From assembly GCA_963727765.1 (NCBI GenBank), contig CAVSGZ010000008.1, positions 372,001 to 436,000 on the forward strand: a DNA stretch of 64,000 nucleotides, written 5' to 3'. A program made the position numbers and the translations under genes. The notes beneath the pieces were generated by a model that did not search any database, was not told where the DNA came from, and saw nothing but the letters and a program-made list of their open reading frames with translations. Shown piece by piece: positions 1 to 9,018 of the stretch (position 1 is its first letter; each line of letters opens with the position of its first letter). This stretch comes from FEN-299 sp963727765 (lineage in GTDB: Bacteria; Acidobacteriota; Vicinamibacteria; Vicinamibacterales; Fen-181).

Positions 1-2103
1 GTCGATCTCGGGGTTCCCCCGCTGCGGCGCGACGATGTCGACGACGCCGTCGATCTTCTTCATCTTCCCGGCGACGCCGTCGGCCAGTCGGCTGAGCGTC
101 GGGACGTCGTCGCCGAAGATCTTGACCTCAATCGGCTCCGGCGCGCCCTCCAGATCGCCCAGCATGTCCTGCAGCAGGAGGACGAACTCGATCGTCATCC
201 CCGGCATCTCCTTCTCGAAGGTGCCCCGCAGGTCGTCGACCACTTCCTCCGACGTTCGCTTGCGCTCCGATCGCGGCTTGAGGCGGACGACGATATCGCC
301 CGAGTTCTGCGGCGTGGCGAACAGGCCGAGCTCGGTTCCGGTGCGGCGCGCGAAGCCGGCCACTTCCGGCGTGTCGGCCAGCACCGCCTCCACCCGCTTC
401 ACCATCCGGTCGGTCTCGGGCAGCGACGTGCCGGTCGGCGTGAGGTAATCGACGACGAAGCCGCCTTCGTCCATGTCGGGCAGGAATCCGGTCTCGAGAT
501 GGTAGTAGAAGACGACGCCGACGCCGGCGAAGACGAGCGTGACCAGCACGACGAGCATGGGCCGCTTGAGGGCGCGCCTGATCCACGCCTGGTAGCGCCT
601 CGACAGCCAGTCGAGGTGCGCGGAGTGTTCTTTGCGGTCGCGCAGGAAGCGCGCGGCGGCATTCGGGATGAACAGCAGCGCGTAGACCAGCGACAGCAGT
701 ACGGCCGAGGCCAGCGTCAGCGAGAGCGCCGAAAAGAACTGGCCGACGACGCCCCGCAGCAAGCCGAGCGGCACGAAGACGACGACCGTCGTCAGCGTCG
801 AACCGGTGACGGCTGCAATCAATTCCTGCGTGCCCTTCTCGGCCGCGTCGGTCACGCTCTCGCCCGCGGCCCGGTGGCGGTGGATGTTCTCGACGACGAC
901 GATCGCATCGTCGATGACCAGGCCTATGGCGATGGCCAGGCCGCCGAGCGACATCAGGTCGATCGTCCCGCCGAAGATCCGCAGGATCCAGAACGTGCCA
1001 ACCAGCGTCAGCGGCAGCGATGTGGCCGCGATGAACGTGATGCGCCAGTCGCGCAGGAAGGCGATGAGCACGAAGACGGCGAGCAGGCCGCCGATGATGA
1101 TGGCGTCGCGCACGTTGTAGACGGCGCTCCGGACGAACTCGGCCAGGTCGTAGACGACCTTCCACCTCACCGTCGGCGGCAGCGACGCGCTGTAGCTCTG
1201 GATTGCGGCGCGCGCCCCGTCGACCACGTCGATGATGTTGCCGTGGATCTGGCGCGCCACGCTGACCAGCGCCGCCGGCTTGCCGTCGCCCGCGACGAGC
1301 AGCGTCCGATCGGTGACGCCCTCGCGCACCTCGGCCACGTCGCGCACGTAGATCGGCGTCTGCTGCCGGAACGCCACGACGACGTTCCGCACGTCGTCGA
1401 GCGTCGTCAACTCGGCGGTGGCGAGCACCAGGTACTGGCGGTAGTCCTTGGCCAGGCGGCCGACCGAGTTCACCTGATTGGTGGCCTTGAGCGCCTCGGC
1501 GACCTGGTCAATGGTGAGCTTCGCCGCGCTCAGCCGCTCGGGGTCCACGATGACCGAAATCTCGCGCTCCTCGCTGGCGAGCACCTCGACGCTGGCGACG
1601 CCCGGCACGCGGCTGAGCAGCGGCCTGACCTCGAACTCGGCGAGATCGCGCAGGTCCCTGGCCGGGATCTGGCCGGTCAGGTTGAGCATGAAGATCGGGA
1701 AGAGCGACGGCGTCATCCGCTCGACCTGGAGCTGTGTGCCGTCCGGCAGCTCGCCTTTGACCTCGTCGGTCTTGCCCTGCATGAGCTGCAGGGCGTACTT
1801 CATGTCGGCGTCGGGGTTGAAGAGGACGGAAATCTCGGTCGCGCCGCGGATCGTCTTCGAGCGGACACGGCGCACGCCGAGCACGGAGCGGGCTGCCTCT
1901 TCGAGGGGGCGCGTCACCGAGAGCTGCATCAGGCGCGGCGAGAGGTCGCCGGCCTTGGCGACGATCACGATGCGCGGGAACTCCACCTCGGGGTAGATGC
2001 TGCTCGGCAGGCTTCCCATCGAGTAGAAGCCGGCTGCGGTCAGCAGCACGACGCCGAGCAGGATGGCCCGCGCGTTGCGCGAGGCGAATCGGGCGACGTT
2101 CAT
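1..2103 (-). CDS. RND-family efflux pump, inner-membrane subunit (partial, C-terminus beyond window)
   Basis: The reading frame is open from an ATG at 2103 to base 1, giving the first 701 residues of a protein that is usually about 1030 residues. It begins with an amphipathic stretch and a first membrane helix, followed by a large periplasmic porter loop with R-P-L-E-E-A-A. The helix block around residues 340-440 contains the segment AIGLVIDDAIVVVEN, whose two adjacent Asp match the proton-relay pair of AcrB-type pumps rather than the CzcA pattern. A second helix lies near residue 540. The start overlaps the stop of the upstream membrane-fusion gene by ATGA. It should form a tripartite exporter with the two upstream genes. 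The substrate cannot be read from sequence; drug, lipid or metal are all possible. Confidence 0.9.
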   Translation of the reverse strand, partial: MNVARFASRNARAILLGVVLLTAAGFYSMGSLPSSIYPEVEFPRIVIVAKAGDLSPRLMQLSVTRPLEEAARSVLGVRRVRSKTIRGATEISVLFNPDADMKYALQLMQGKTDEVKGELPDGTQLQVERMTPSLFPIFMLNLTGQIPARDLRDLAEFEVRPLLSRVPGVASVEVLASEEREISVIVDPERLSAAKLTIDQVAEALKATNQVNSVGRLAKDYRQYLVLATAELTTLDDVRNVVVAFRQQTPIYVRDVAEVREGVTDRTLLVAGDGKPAALVSVARQIHGNIIDVVDGARAAIQSYSASLPPTVRWKVVYDLAEFVRSAVYNVRDAIIIGGLLAVFVLIAFLRDWRITFIAATSLPLTLVGTFWILRIFGGTIDLMSLGGLAIAIGLVIDDAIVVVENIHRHRAAGESVTDAAEKGTQELIAAVTGSTLTTVVVFVPLGLLRGVVGQFFSALSLTLASAVLLSLVYALLFIPNAAARFLRDRKEHSAHLDWLSRRYQAWIRRALKRPMLVVLVTLVFAGVGVVFYYHLETGFLPDMDEGGFVVDYLTPTGTSLPETDRMVKRVEAVLADTPEVAGFARRTGTELGLFATPQNSGDIVVRLKPRSERKRTSEEVVDDLRGTFEKEMPGMTIEFVLLLQDMLGDLEGAPEPIEVKIFGDDVPTLSRLADGVAGKMKKIDGVVDIVAPQRGNPEID

Positions 2104-3269
2104 ACGGCCTTCCCGAGCCTGGCCTTCTCACCGAGACCGTGCACGCTCGACGTCAGCACCGACTGACCCTCGCTGACGCCCGACAGCAGTTCGATCGCCT
2201 CCGAGGTCTCGAGGCCCGTTCTGACCACGGTGCGCTGCGCCATGTCGCCGCTGACCACGTAAACGGCCGCCTCGCCGCTCTCGTTCCTCTCCACCGCCGA
2301 CGGCGGCACCGTGAGCGCCCCCTTGCGCTCGCCGACCACGATGCGGGCCTGGGCGAACATGCCGACCTTGAGGGCGGCGTCCAGGTTCCGCACGCGGATG
2401 CGGGCCAGGGCCGCGTTGGTGGCGGGGTCGACGGCCGGCGCAATGGCGATCACGTCGCCGGCAAATGCCCGGTCGCCGAAGGCGTCCGAGACGATGTCAG
2501 CCTTCTGGCCGACACGAACCGCTGCGATCTGCTCGGACGGCACGTTGGCTGCCAGCTCGACAACCTCGACGTTGGCCACCTCGACGAGCGGCTGCGCGGC
2601 CGTGCCGTCGACCTGTTCGCCGACGTTCACCAGGCGCTTGACCACGTGCCCGGCGATCGGCGTGGTCACCTTCGCGCGCGACAGGTTCCGCGTCGCCGTG
2701 TCGAGCGCGGCGAGCGCCGTCTCGACGCCGGCCTCGGCGGAGGCCTGCTGCGCGCGGGCGTCCTCGACTTCCTTGCCGGCGGCGATGCCGCGCTTGAAGA
2801 GACGGTCGGTTCGATCGAAGTTCTGCTTCGCGTTCTCGAGCGCCGCCCTCGCCTGGGAGACGGCGGCGTCGGCCTGCCGCTTCTGGTCCTCGAGCGGCCG
2901 CGGGTCGATCTCCGCGACCACCTGCCCGGCGGCCACGACGTCACCCTCGGCGACCCGGAGCATCATCACGCGCCCCGGCACGAGGGCGCTGATGCGGACG
3001 TCCTGGTTCGGCACGGCGGCGATCGTGCCGCGCACAACCAGATGGGCGACCAGGTCCTGCCGTGTGACCTTGCCGACGTCGGCGACAATGGTCGGCACGT
3101 CGGCGGCCGCCCCCTCCTCCTCGGCCTTCTTGGCGCAGCCGGGACCGAAGACTATGGCGGCGAGAGCGAGCAGACCCAGCGCGGCCCGAATGTTCGCTGT
3201 AGGGCGAGGCCTCCCTGGCCTGAGCGAAGTCGAAGGCAGCTCCGCCTGACGGTTATGCGATCGGTCCAC
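2100..3269 (-). CDS. RND efflux periplasmic adaptor (membrane fusion protein)
   Basis: This is a periplasmic adaptor linking the pump at 1-2103 to the TolC-type channel at 3253-4485. After a hydrophobic segment ending in G-C (probable lipoprotein or membrane anchor) it has the family order: lipoyl-like half (GRVMMLRVAEGDVVAAGQ), a long coiled-coil hairpin rich in Ala/Gln/Lys, the second lipoyl half (TPIAGHVVKRLVNVGE), then a beta-barrel. I prefer the GTG start at 3269 because AGGAGG lies six bases upstream. An ATG at 3293 in the same frame would add eight residues and overlap TolC further. The GTG start gives 389 residues and overlaps tolC by 17 bp. The N-terminal region is unusual: about 17 codons before the hydrophobic segment are made of an intergenic-type repeat (see 3196-3247). 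Confidence 0.88.
   Translation of the reverse strand: MDRSHNRQAELPSTSLRPGRPRPTANIRAALGLLALAAIVFGPGCAKKAEEEGAAADVPTIVADVGKVTRQDLVAHLVVRGTIAAVPNQDVRISALVPGRVMMLRVAEGDVVAAGQVVAEIDPRPLEDQKRQADAAVSQARAALENAKQNFDRTDRLFKRGIAAGKEVEDARAQQASAEAGVETALAALDTATRNLSRAKVTTPIAGHVVKRLVNVGEQVDGTAAQPLVEVANVEVVELAANVPSEQIAAVRVGQKADIVSDAFGDRAFAGDVIAIAPAVDPATNAALARIRVRNLDAALKVGMFAQARIVVGERKGALTVPPSAVERNESGEAAVYVVSGDMAQRTVVRTGLETSEAIELLSGVSEGQSVLTSSVHGLGEKARLGKAV
3196..3247. repeat. REP-like repeat mosaic lying inside coding sequence
   Basis: Two motifs lie back to back: GTAGGGCGAGGC, related to the hairpin repeats at 46188 and 47608, and CCTGAGCGAAGTCGAAGGC. Both look like dispersed intergenic repeat units, but here they are read through as the N-region of the adaptor's signal segment. 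No ATG, GTG or TTG start is visible between the repeat and the hydrophobic core, so the repeat appears to be translated. Confidence 0.5.
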
Positions 3270-4485
3270 CGATGACCTCCTCGAGATCGGCAAGGGCCGC
3301 CTGGTAATCGAGCAGCACCTGCAGGTAATCGCGCCGGACGTCTCGCAGGCTGCGCTGCGCGTCGAGCAGCACGAGCACGGAGTCGCGTCCCGCCTTGTAG
3401 CTCTCTTCCGCGAGCGCGGCCAGTTCGACCGCCGCGGGAATCAGCCGCGTGCGGTACGAGTCCAGCTGCCGGCGCTGGGCGTCGATCCGGGCCAGCGCGG
3501 CGAACACCTGGCTCTCCACCATCCGGTGGGCGGCCTCGCGCCTCGCGTGCACCTGGTCGATGGTGGCCCGCGACTCCGCGATCTCGCCCTGGTTCCGGCT
3601 GAACAGCGGAATCGCCATCGTGATCCCAAGGCTCTTGCCGACGCTGAACTCGTCGGGGGCGTGCATCGGCAGGCCGAAGGTGAGCGTCGGCGTCGGGACT
3701 CGGTCAGCCTTCAGCAGATCCAGCCGGCGCCCTTCGACGGCGGCTTCGCGGTCGGCCGAGAGGATCTCGACGTTCGACGCGTCGGCCAGCGTCATCGCGC
3801 GCGTGAAGTCGGGGATCGACGGCCCTTCCGCCAGGTCGCCGACGACGGCGACGGCCTGCCCCGGCGGCTGGTTGAGCACCGCGTTCAGGTCGGCGAGCGC
3901 CGACGCGCGCTCGGACCGGGCGAGGTCCGCGTCCGCCTGCGCGCGGGCCAGGCCGAGGTCGGCCTGGAGGACTTCCAGCCGGGGGGCGGCGCCCTCCTCG
4001 AAGCGCGCCTGGGCCACCGCCTTCACGCGCTCGGCGAGGCCGGCCACCTCGCCGGCCAGACGCGAGCGCTCGTCGGCGGCGAGCAGCCCGTAGAAGGCCT
4101 GGCGCAGGTTGCGCCGCAGGGTGGCCATCTCGGTGCGCACGTCGAGGTCGGCGAGCGTGAGGGCTTCTTTGGCGACCGCGATGCGGCGTCCGCGCTGGCC
4201 CCCGATTTCGATCGGCAGGCCGAACGTCAGGTTCTCGTGCGGCGTGTCCTGGGTGGCCTCGAACCCGACCTCGGGATTGGCCCACTGGCCGGCCGTCCGC
4301 AGCTGCGCCTCGCGGATAGCGCGCTGCCGGCGGGCAGCCTCGAGGCCGAGGTTGCGCGAGGTGGCCAGCTCGAGCGCCGCGCTGAAGGTCAGGGGCCCGC
4401 CCGCCGCCTGCGGCGGCTGGCCGGCGCGCACCGGTGCGGCGCACAACGCGAGCGCGGCCGCGACCCGAATCGTCGTCTTGAACAC
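3253..4485 (-). CDS. TolC/CzcC-like outer-membrane efflux channel
   Basis: This is the outer-membrane channel of the tripartite exporter, 410 residues from a GTG at 4485 that has GGAG seven bases upstream. It has a signal peptide of about 22 residues ending around A-R-A-G, then two copies of the outer-membrane efflux repeat: long Ala/Leu/Arg-rich helices (SAALELATSRNLGLEAARRQ and, later, DRVPTPTLTFGLPMHAPDEF before the second helical hairpin). The phrase EIGGQRGRRIAVAKE is typical of the CzcC side of the family, but that does not fix the substrate. The longer open frame running upstream to 5499 is an artefact of reading through the neighbouring gene out of frame. Confidence 0.88.
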   Translation of the reverse strand: MFKTTIRVAAALALCAAPVRAGQPPQAAGGPLTFSAALELATSRNLGLEAARRQRAIREAQLRTAGQWANPEVGFEATQDTPHENLTFGLPIEIGGQRGRRIAVAKEALTLADLDVRTEMATLRRNLRQAFYGLLAADERSRLAGEVAGLAERVKAVAQARFEEGAAPRLEVLQADLGLARAQADADLARSERASALADLNAVLNQPPGQAVAVVGDLAEGPSIPDFTRAMTLADASNVEILSADREAAVEGRRLDLLKADRVPTPTLTFGLPMHAPDEFSVGKSLGITMAIPLFSRNQGEIAESRATIDQVHARREAAHRMVESQVFAALARIDAQRRQLDSYRTRLIPAAVELAALAEESYKAGRDSVLVLLDAQRSLRDVRRDYLQVLLDYQAALADLEEVIGGPIA

Positions 4486-4514
4486 CTGGAGACTCCGTCG
4501 ATGGAGGATCCTTA

Positions 4515-5555
4515 TTACTTGATCAGCTCGTACACCATCACCCTGAAGCTGCCCGGTACCATCGTCGGACGCCCCGGCTTGCCGTCGGCCCCGACCGGAC
4601 CCGGCGTGAAATCGGCGGCAGCCGCGTAAAGCCGATGCGTCGCCGGATCGAGCGTCATCGTCCGCATGGCCTGCGGCGTCGCGAGCGTCTGCACCACCGT
4701 CAGCTTGCCGGCCGCGTCCACCTTGGCCACCGTCATCGTGCCGTCGCTCGCGGAGGCAAAGACATAACCGGTGCCCGGGTCGTACGCCGCGGCGTCGGGC
4801 CCGTCTCCGATGGCCAGCGTCCCGAGCACTTTGCCGGTCGTGCTGTCCAGCATGACCATCATCTTGTCGCACACGGTAAACAGGCGGTGATGGGCCAGGT
4901 CGATGGCGAGGCCCGAGGCCTCTTCGCCGGGCGCGATCGGCCACGTGTTCACGACCTGGTGTGTCGCGGTGTCGATGGCCACGATGGTGCTGGCGTCCTC
5001 GATGTTGTTGTAGATGCGGCCCGCCTTGACGTCCACCACTGCGAACTCCGGCTTGCCGGGCAGGGCGATGGTCGCCTTCACGGCGCCGGTGACGGCGTCG
5101 ATCACCGTGGTCGACTTCCCGCGGCCGTTGAAGGTGTACACCTCCTTGTGCGCGGGCTCGTAGACAATGGCGTCCGGGTTCGCGCCGGTCGCGACTCTCG
5201 CCACGATCTTCAACGTCTTCAGATCGACAACGGCCGCCGTGTTCTCGCGGCCGTTGCTGACAAACGCCTTGCCGAGCTCGGGCGCGACGGCGATGCCGTG
5301 GACGCCGGGCGTCGGCGCGATCTCGCCGACCACCGTGTTCTTCGCGGTATCGATGACGACGACCGAGGTGCCGTGGGACACGAAGAGCCGGTTGCCCGCG
5401 GAGTCGACCGAGGCGTAGTCCCAGCCGCCGGCGGTTCCGATCTTGATCTCGGTCAGTAGTTTGTAAGGGCCCTCGGCCGCGCGGACGGGCGCCTGCCACC
5501 CCGCGACGGCCGCCACCAGCGCCACACCCGCAAGCCCCGCACAGACTCTCTTCAT
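4515..5555 (-). CDS. Secreted YncE-type YVTN beta-propeller protein
   Basis: A 346-residue protein with a clear signal peptide (MKRVCAGLAGVALVAAVAGW, cleavage near A-R-A-A-E). It is built of repeats carrying the pattern V-x-D-(T/L)-x-T-x-x-V, for example SVVVIDTAKNTVVGEIAPTP and STIVAIDTATHQVVNTWPIA, which mark a seven-bladed YVTN/YncE-like propeller in the periplasm. It lies 29 bp upstream of tolC in the same operon. Proteins of this family bind varied ligands, including metals or redox-linked molecules, and no catalytic motif is visible. Its position between a two-component system with secreted partners and an exporter suggests a periplasmic binding or sensing role, which is inference. Confidence 0.85.
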   Translation of the reverse strand: MKRVCAGLAGVALVAAVAGWQAPVRAAEGPYKLLTEIKIGTAGGWDYASVDSAGNRLFVSHGTSVVVIDTAKNTVVGEIAPTPGVHGIAVAPELGKAFVSNGRENTAAVVDLKTLKIVARVATGANPDAIVYEPAHKEVYTFNGRGKSTTVIDAVTGAVKATIALPGKPEFAVVDVKAGRIYNNIEDASTIVAIDTATHQVVNTWPIAPGEEASGLAIDLAHHRLFTVCDKMMVMLDSTTGKVLGTLAIGDGPDAAAYDPGTGYVFASASDGTMTVAKVDAAGKLTVVQTLATPQAMRTMTLDPATHRLYAAAADFTPGPVGADGKPGRPTMVPGSFRVMVYELIK

Positions 5556-5618
5556 CTCCGATCTCCTCGACGAGGACGCGCCGACGCCGACCGCCTCGTA
5601 ATCAGCTCCCGCTTGCCG

Positions 5619-6335
5619 TCACTTCTTCTTCCAGGACACCAGCTCGAGCGTACCGTCCTTCACCAGGCCCACGCCGGGCGCGTACACCTTGTACTCGCGG
5701 GTGCCCGGTTCAAGCGGCGTGGTCTCCTCCGTTTTCAGACATCGAGTGAATGTCCCTGCCGGGACGGTGATCGTCTCGGACACGCTCACCACTTCCGCCC
5801 TGTCCATGGCGACCCCGGGAGCCTGCTCCTGGTAGTAGCGCATGCCTGGGGCCGGCAGTCCCGGCAGCATCATGCCGAACCGCGCGCCGCCGGTGCCGTG
5901 ATGCCATGCGCCCTCGTGGTTGACGACCTTCCCGTTCTTGTAAGTGTCCACATCCTCGCCGAAGTAGTACAACGTGCCCGTTTCCTTGTCCACGGCGAAA
6001 TAGTTCCGGGACACTTCGGCGAGCGCCCCGCCGTGCGTCTCACGCTCCTCGACGACACGCGTCTCGATGCCGCCCACGATCTTCGTCTCGTCGAGCATGG
6101 TGACGACGAGGCGGACCATCGTGCCGTCCTCCTGGCCCTCGAGCGTCAGCTGGTAGCCGGGCTGGAGGATGAAGTACGGGTTCTGGCCGGCCGTGCCGAG
6201 GCTGGCCGGGCGGACATCGAAGGTGCCGGTCCACGCTGGCGCCGCCGGTTTCTGCTGTGCCACCAGCGCAGGCAGGGCGGCGACGAACGCGACGGCAAGG
6301 CATCCCACCACTCTGTCGGGTCGCAACCTGTTCAT
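5619..6335 (-). CDS. Secreted protein of unknown function
   Basis: A 238-residue exported protein with an Arg-rich N-terminus and a hydrophobic core (VVGCLAVAFVAALPALVAQQ). The mature part is beta-rich, with ETRVVEERETHGGALAEVSRNYFAVD and VPAGTFTRCLKTEETTPLEPG, the latter resembling the final strand of lipoprotein-carrier-like beta-barrels that sense or carry hydrophobic ligands. I do not recognise a named family with certainty. The gene ends 63 bp before the beta-propeller start and begins 9 bp after the PepSY-like gene, so it belongs to the same operon. The ATG at 6335 has a moderate AGGA upstream. Confidence 0.75.
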   Translation of the reverse strand: MNRLRPDRVVGCLAVAFVAALPALVAQQKPAAPAWTGTFDVRPASLGTAGQNPYFILQPGYQLTLEGQEDGTMVRLVVTMLDETKIVGGIETRVVEERETHGGALAEVSRNYFAVDKETGTLYYFGEDVDTYKNGKVVNHEGAWHHGTGGARFGMMLPGLPAPGMRYYQEQAPGVAMDRAEVVSVSETITVPAGTFTRCLKTEETTPLEPGTREYKVYAPGVGLVKDGTLELVSWKKK

Positions 6336-6344
6336 GGTCTGATC

Positions 6345-6860
6345 CTATTTCTTTTCCGGCGCTTCCGGCGGCACCAGCTTTCCGTCCGGCATGAAGGAGA
6401 CGCTCTTCTTTGCGGCGCCCTTGATCGTCAACTGGTACTGGACCGTCGTCCCCTCGGTCACCTTCTCGGCCACGGCGATGGTCGCTGTCGGATAGAGCTT
6501 CTTCAACGAGGCCGTCACCGGAGCGGGCAGATCGCTGGGGCTCATCTCCTCTTCGATCTCGGTGACGTGGCCGTCCGCGGTGTAGATGAGGTCGCGCGCC
6601 TTGCCGTTCTCCACGCTCTCCACTTCGTAGACCGTCTTCCCGTTCTCGGTCTCTGTGGAGGTGCCCCTGATCGTCGCATTCGGATAAGTCTTCTTGAAGG
6701 CCGCCGTGACCGGCGCGGGCAGTTGGGCGGCGATCTTGTAGGTCTTCGCTGTCGCCGGTTTCTGCGTCGCCGGTTTGGTGGCCGCCTGCTGGGCCGCCAG
6801 CAGGCCGCCGGCCGCCACGATGAACGCTGCGAGCGCGCCCAGAGCCCAGAACTTTCTCAT
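6345..6860 (-). CDS. Secreted PepSY-like protein with two tandem domains
   Basis: 171 residues, starting at an ATG with GGAGG six bases upstream, overlapping the sensor kinase stop by ATGA. It has a signal peptide (FWALGALAAFIVAAGGLLAA) and then two copies of a roughly 60-residue unit that begins LPAPVTAAFKKTYPNATI and LPAPVTASLKKLYPTATI, with Tyr/Val strands after each. This is the pattern of PepSY-like (beta-lactamase-inhibitor-like) periplasmic domains. Such proteins often sit beside two-component systems, where a role as an accessory sensor or modulator has been proposed. An in-frame start further upstream at 6989 lies inside the kinase gene and is unlikely. Confidence 0.8.
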   Translation of the reverse strand: MRKFWALGALAAFIVAAGGLLAAQQAATKPATQKPATAKTYKIAAQLPAPVTAAFKKTYPNATIRGTSTETENGKTVYEVESVENGKARDLIYTADGHVTEIEEEMSPSDLPAPVTASLKKLYPTATIAVAEKVTEGTTVQYQLTIKGAAKKSVSFMPDGKLVPPEAPEKK

Positions 6861-8296
6861 GATGTCCTCCGTGAGTGTTGACCGAGACTTGAGCCGGCAC
6901 GAGGCGCCGACAGCACGATGCGGAACAGGCTTCCGCGACCCTCCTCCGATTCCACGTCGAGACGCCCGCCGCATGCGCCCACCGCCCACTGCGCGATGGA
7001 GAGGCCGAGCCCGGCGCCGCCGCTCGCCCTCGAGCGCGCCCGGTCGGCGCGGTAAAACCGCTCGAAGACGTGGGGCAGATCTTCTTGAGCGATCCCGGGG
7101 CCGTTGTCGACGACCTCCAGAACGGCGTCGGTCCCGGACCGGCGCACCATCACGCGGATTTCGGCTTCGTCCGGGCTGTGCTTGATCGCGTTGTCGAGCA
7201 GGTTGAGCACGGCCTGGCGCAGTGTCGGCCGGTCGGCGACGACATCCACCTCGGTGTCCGCGACGACCGAGACCTGCTGACGCTTCTCCTCGGCGAGCAC
7301 GTCGAGGTCGGCCGCGACCTCGCGCGCCAGTTCGGCGAGGCCGAAGGCAACCGGGTGGAGATCGGCGCGGCCGGCGTCTGCGCGCGAGAGCAGCAGCAGG
7401 CTGTCCGCCATCGTCGTCAGGCGCTGGGCCTCTTCGAGGATCGATCCGATCGTCTCCCGGTACTCCGCCTCGCTGCGGCGCTCGCGCAGGCCGACCTCGC
7501 CGACGCTGCGGATGGCGGTGAGCGGGGTGCGAAGCTCGTGCGAGGCATCCGCGGTGAAGCGGCGGAGCGTGTCGAAGGCGCGCTCGAGGCGGGAGAGCGC
7601 ATCGTTGATGACGCCGGCCAGCTGCCCGAATTCGTCGGCCGGGTTCTCGACCGGCAGCCGCTCCTCGAGACGGTCGGCCGTAATCTGCCGGGCGCGGGCC
7701 GTCATCGCCGCGACGGGCGCCAGCGCGCGCCGGGCCAGGAGATAGCCCGCTCCAACCGCGACGGCGAACGCGAACGGGAGGCTGAGGCCAAGCACGGTGG
7801 CGAACTCGCCGAGCTCCTCCCGGGCGAACCGCTCGCTGCGGCCCACCCGGACGTACAGCGTCTGTCCTCCGGCGGTGGTCGGCCGGACGAGCGTCCTCAC
7901 GTGATGGCCGTCGGCCAGACGCAGGCTGGCCGGCAGGCGCGGCCAGGCGGCCGGCGGCCCCGGCGGCGCGGGCAGACCGGGCTGGCGTCCCCGCTCGAAC
8001 ACACGCTGGCCCTCGGGCGTCCAGGCATCCACCCAGACGATGTTGTTATGGGCATCCGGTGCGGCGGCCGAGCCCGGCGGCGGGCCGGCAGGCGGCGAAG
8101 CCACCGCGCCGGACAAATCCTGCTGCAGCCACTGCACGGCGAGCGCCTGATCGCCGCGGAGCTGCCCGTCGAGCGACTCGTACATGTCGTCGCGCACCTG
8201 GATCAGCACGGCCACGGCGTAGACCGAGACGACCACCAGAAGGGCGAGGCCGTGCCAGAAGGCCAGCCGCGCGCGAACGCTTCTCGGCCAGCTCAT
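6857..8296 (-). CDS. Two-component sensor histidine kinase
   Basis: 479 residues. A first membrane helix near residues 12-32 and a second near 165-190 enclose a Pro-rich periplasmic domain of about 130 residues. This is followed by HAMP (RRALAPVAAMTARARQI), a dimerisation/phospho-acceptor helix with His253 in ASHELRTPLTAI, and an ATP-binding domain with the N-box LLDNAIKHSP near 367-376 and the G1 box VVDNGPGIA. This matches the EnvZ/CusS/QseC class. Its start overlaps the response regulator stop by ATGA, so the two are co-translated. With the downstream secreted proteins it probably senses envelope stress or the pump's substrate. Confidence 0.93.
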   Translation of the reverse strand: MSWPRSVRARLAFWHGLALLVVVSVYAVAVLIQVRDDMYESLDGQLRGDQALAVQWLQQDLSGAVASPPAGPPPGSAAAPDAHNNIVWVDAWTPEGQRVFERGRQPGLPAPPGPPAAWPRLPASLRLADGHHVRTLVRPTTAGGQTLYVRVGRSERFAREELGEFATVLGLSLPFAFAVAVGAGYLLARRALAPVAAMTARARQITADRLEERLPVENPADEFGQLAGVINDALSRLERAFDTLRRFTADASHELRTPLTAIRSVGEVGLRERRSEAEYRETIGSILEEAQRLTTMADSLLLLSRADAGRADLHPVAFGLAELAREVAADLDVLAEEKRQQVSVVADTEVDVVADRPTLRQAVLNLLDNAIKHSPDEAEIRVMVRRSGTDAVLEVVDNGPGIAQEDLPHVFERFYRADRARSRASGGAGLGLSIAQWAVGACGGRLDVESEEGRGSLFRIVLSAPRAGSSLGQHSRRTS

Positions 8297-8979
8297 GCCT
8301 CCTCCTCGCGGACGACGAATCCGACGCCGCGCACGGTGTGGATGATCCGGGTCCCCGGGGCGCTGTCGACCTTGCGGCGGAGCCGCATGATGTGCACGTC
8401 GATGACGTTGTCGAGCGGGGTTCCGCGGGACGGCTCACGCCACACTTCGCGGGCAATCTGATCGCGCGAGACCACCTCGCCCTGGTGCCGCACGAGGTAC
8501 TCGAGCAGGATGAACTCGCGGGCCGTGAGCGGCAGGATGTGCCCGGCGCGCGTGGCGCGCCGGGCGACGGGATCGATTTCGAGGTCCGCGACCAGGAGAC
8601 GCGGCGGCACGTCCGGGCGGCCGCGGCGAAGCAGTGCGCGGATGCGGGCCAGCAGCTCGGCGAACGCAAACGGCTTCACGAGGTAGTCGTCGGCGCCGGC
8701 GTCGAGGCCCGAGACCCGGTCGGCCACCGTGTCGCGCGCGGTGAGCACGAGCACCGGTGTGGAGTCGCCGGCGCGCCGGAGTTCGGCCAGCACCTCGAGG
8801 CCGCTGCGACCCGGCAGCATGAGATCGAGGACGACGAGGTCGAACGGCGCCGCGCGGAGCAGTGCGAGACCGTCGTCGCCGGTCCCTGCCACCGCTGCGT
8901 CGTAGCCCTCGGCCCGCAGGCCGTCACCGACGGCGTGCGCGACCTTGGATTCGTCCTCGATGATCAGGATGCGCGTCAC
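8293..8979 (-). CDS. OmpR-family response regulator
   Basis: 228 residues: receiver domain with acidic pocket ED at 8-9, phospho-acceptor Asp52 in VVLDLMLPG, Thr in VLVLTARD, and Lys in LVKPFAF, then an OmpR/PhoB winged helix ending in GTRIIHTVRGVGFVVREEE. It is the first gene of the leftward operon and should control it. Two CTGAAG half-sites 11 bp apart lie 40-56 bp upstream of the start, where an autoregulatory operator would be expected. Confidence 0.95.
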   Translation of the reverse strand: MTRILIIEDESKVAHAVGDGLRAEGYDAAVAGTGDDGLALLRAAPFDLVVLDLMLPGRSGLEVLAELRRAGDSTPVLVLTARDTVADRVSGLDAGADDYLVKPFAFAELLARIRALLRRGRPDVPPRLLVADLEIDPVARRATRAGHILPLTAREFILLEYLVRHQGEVVSRDQIAREVWREPSRGTPLDNVIDVHIMRLRRKVDSAPGTRIIHTVRGVGFVVREEEA

Positions 8980-9018
8980 GGCAGGGATCTTGTAGCTCAG
9001 GACCCGGCGGCAGGGCTA

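Noticed and set aside
499..2166. 555-residue open frame on the plus strand
   Set aside because: It lies antisense to the RND pump, whose minus-strand frame is open through the window edge and carries clear family motifs.
3253..5499. 748-residue minus-strand frame that would join the TolC gene to upstream sequence
   Set aside because: Residues before the GTG at 4485 are the beta-propeller gene read in another frame; a signal peptide and Shine-Dalgarno mark the true start.
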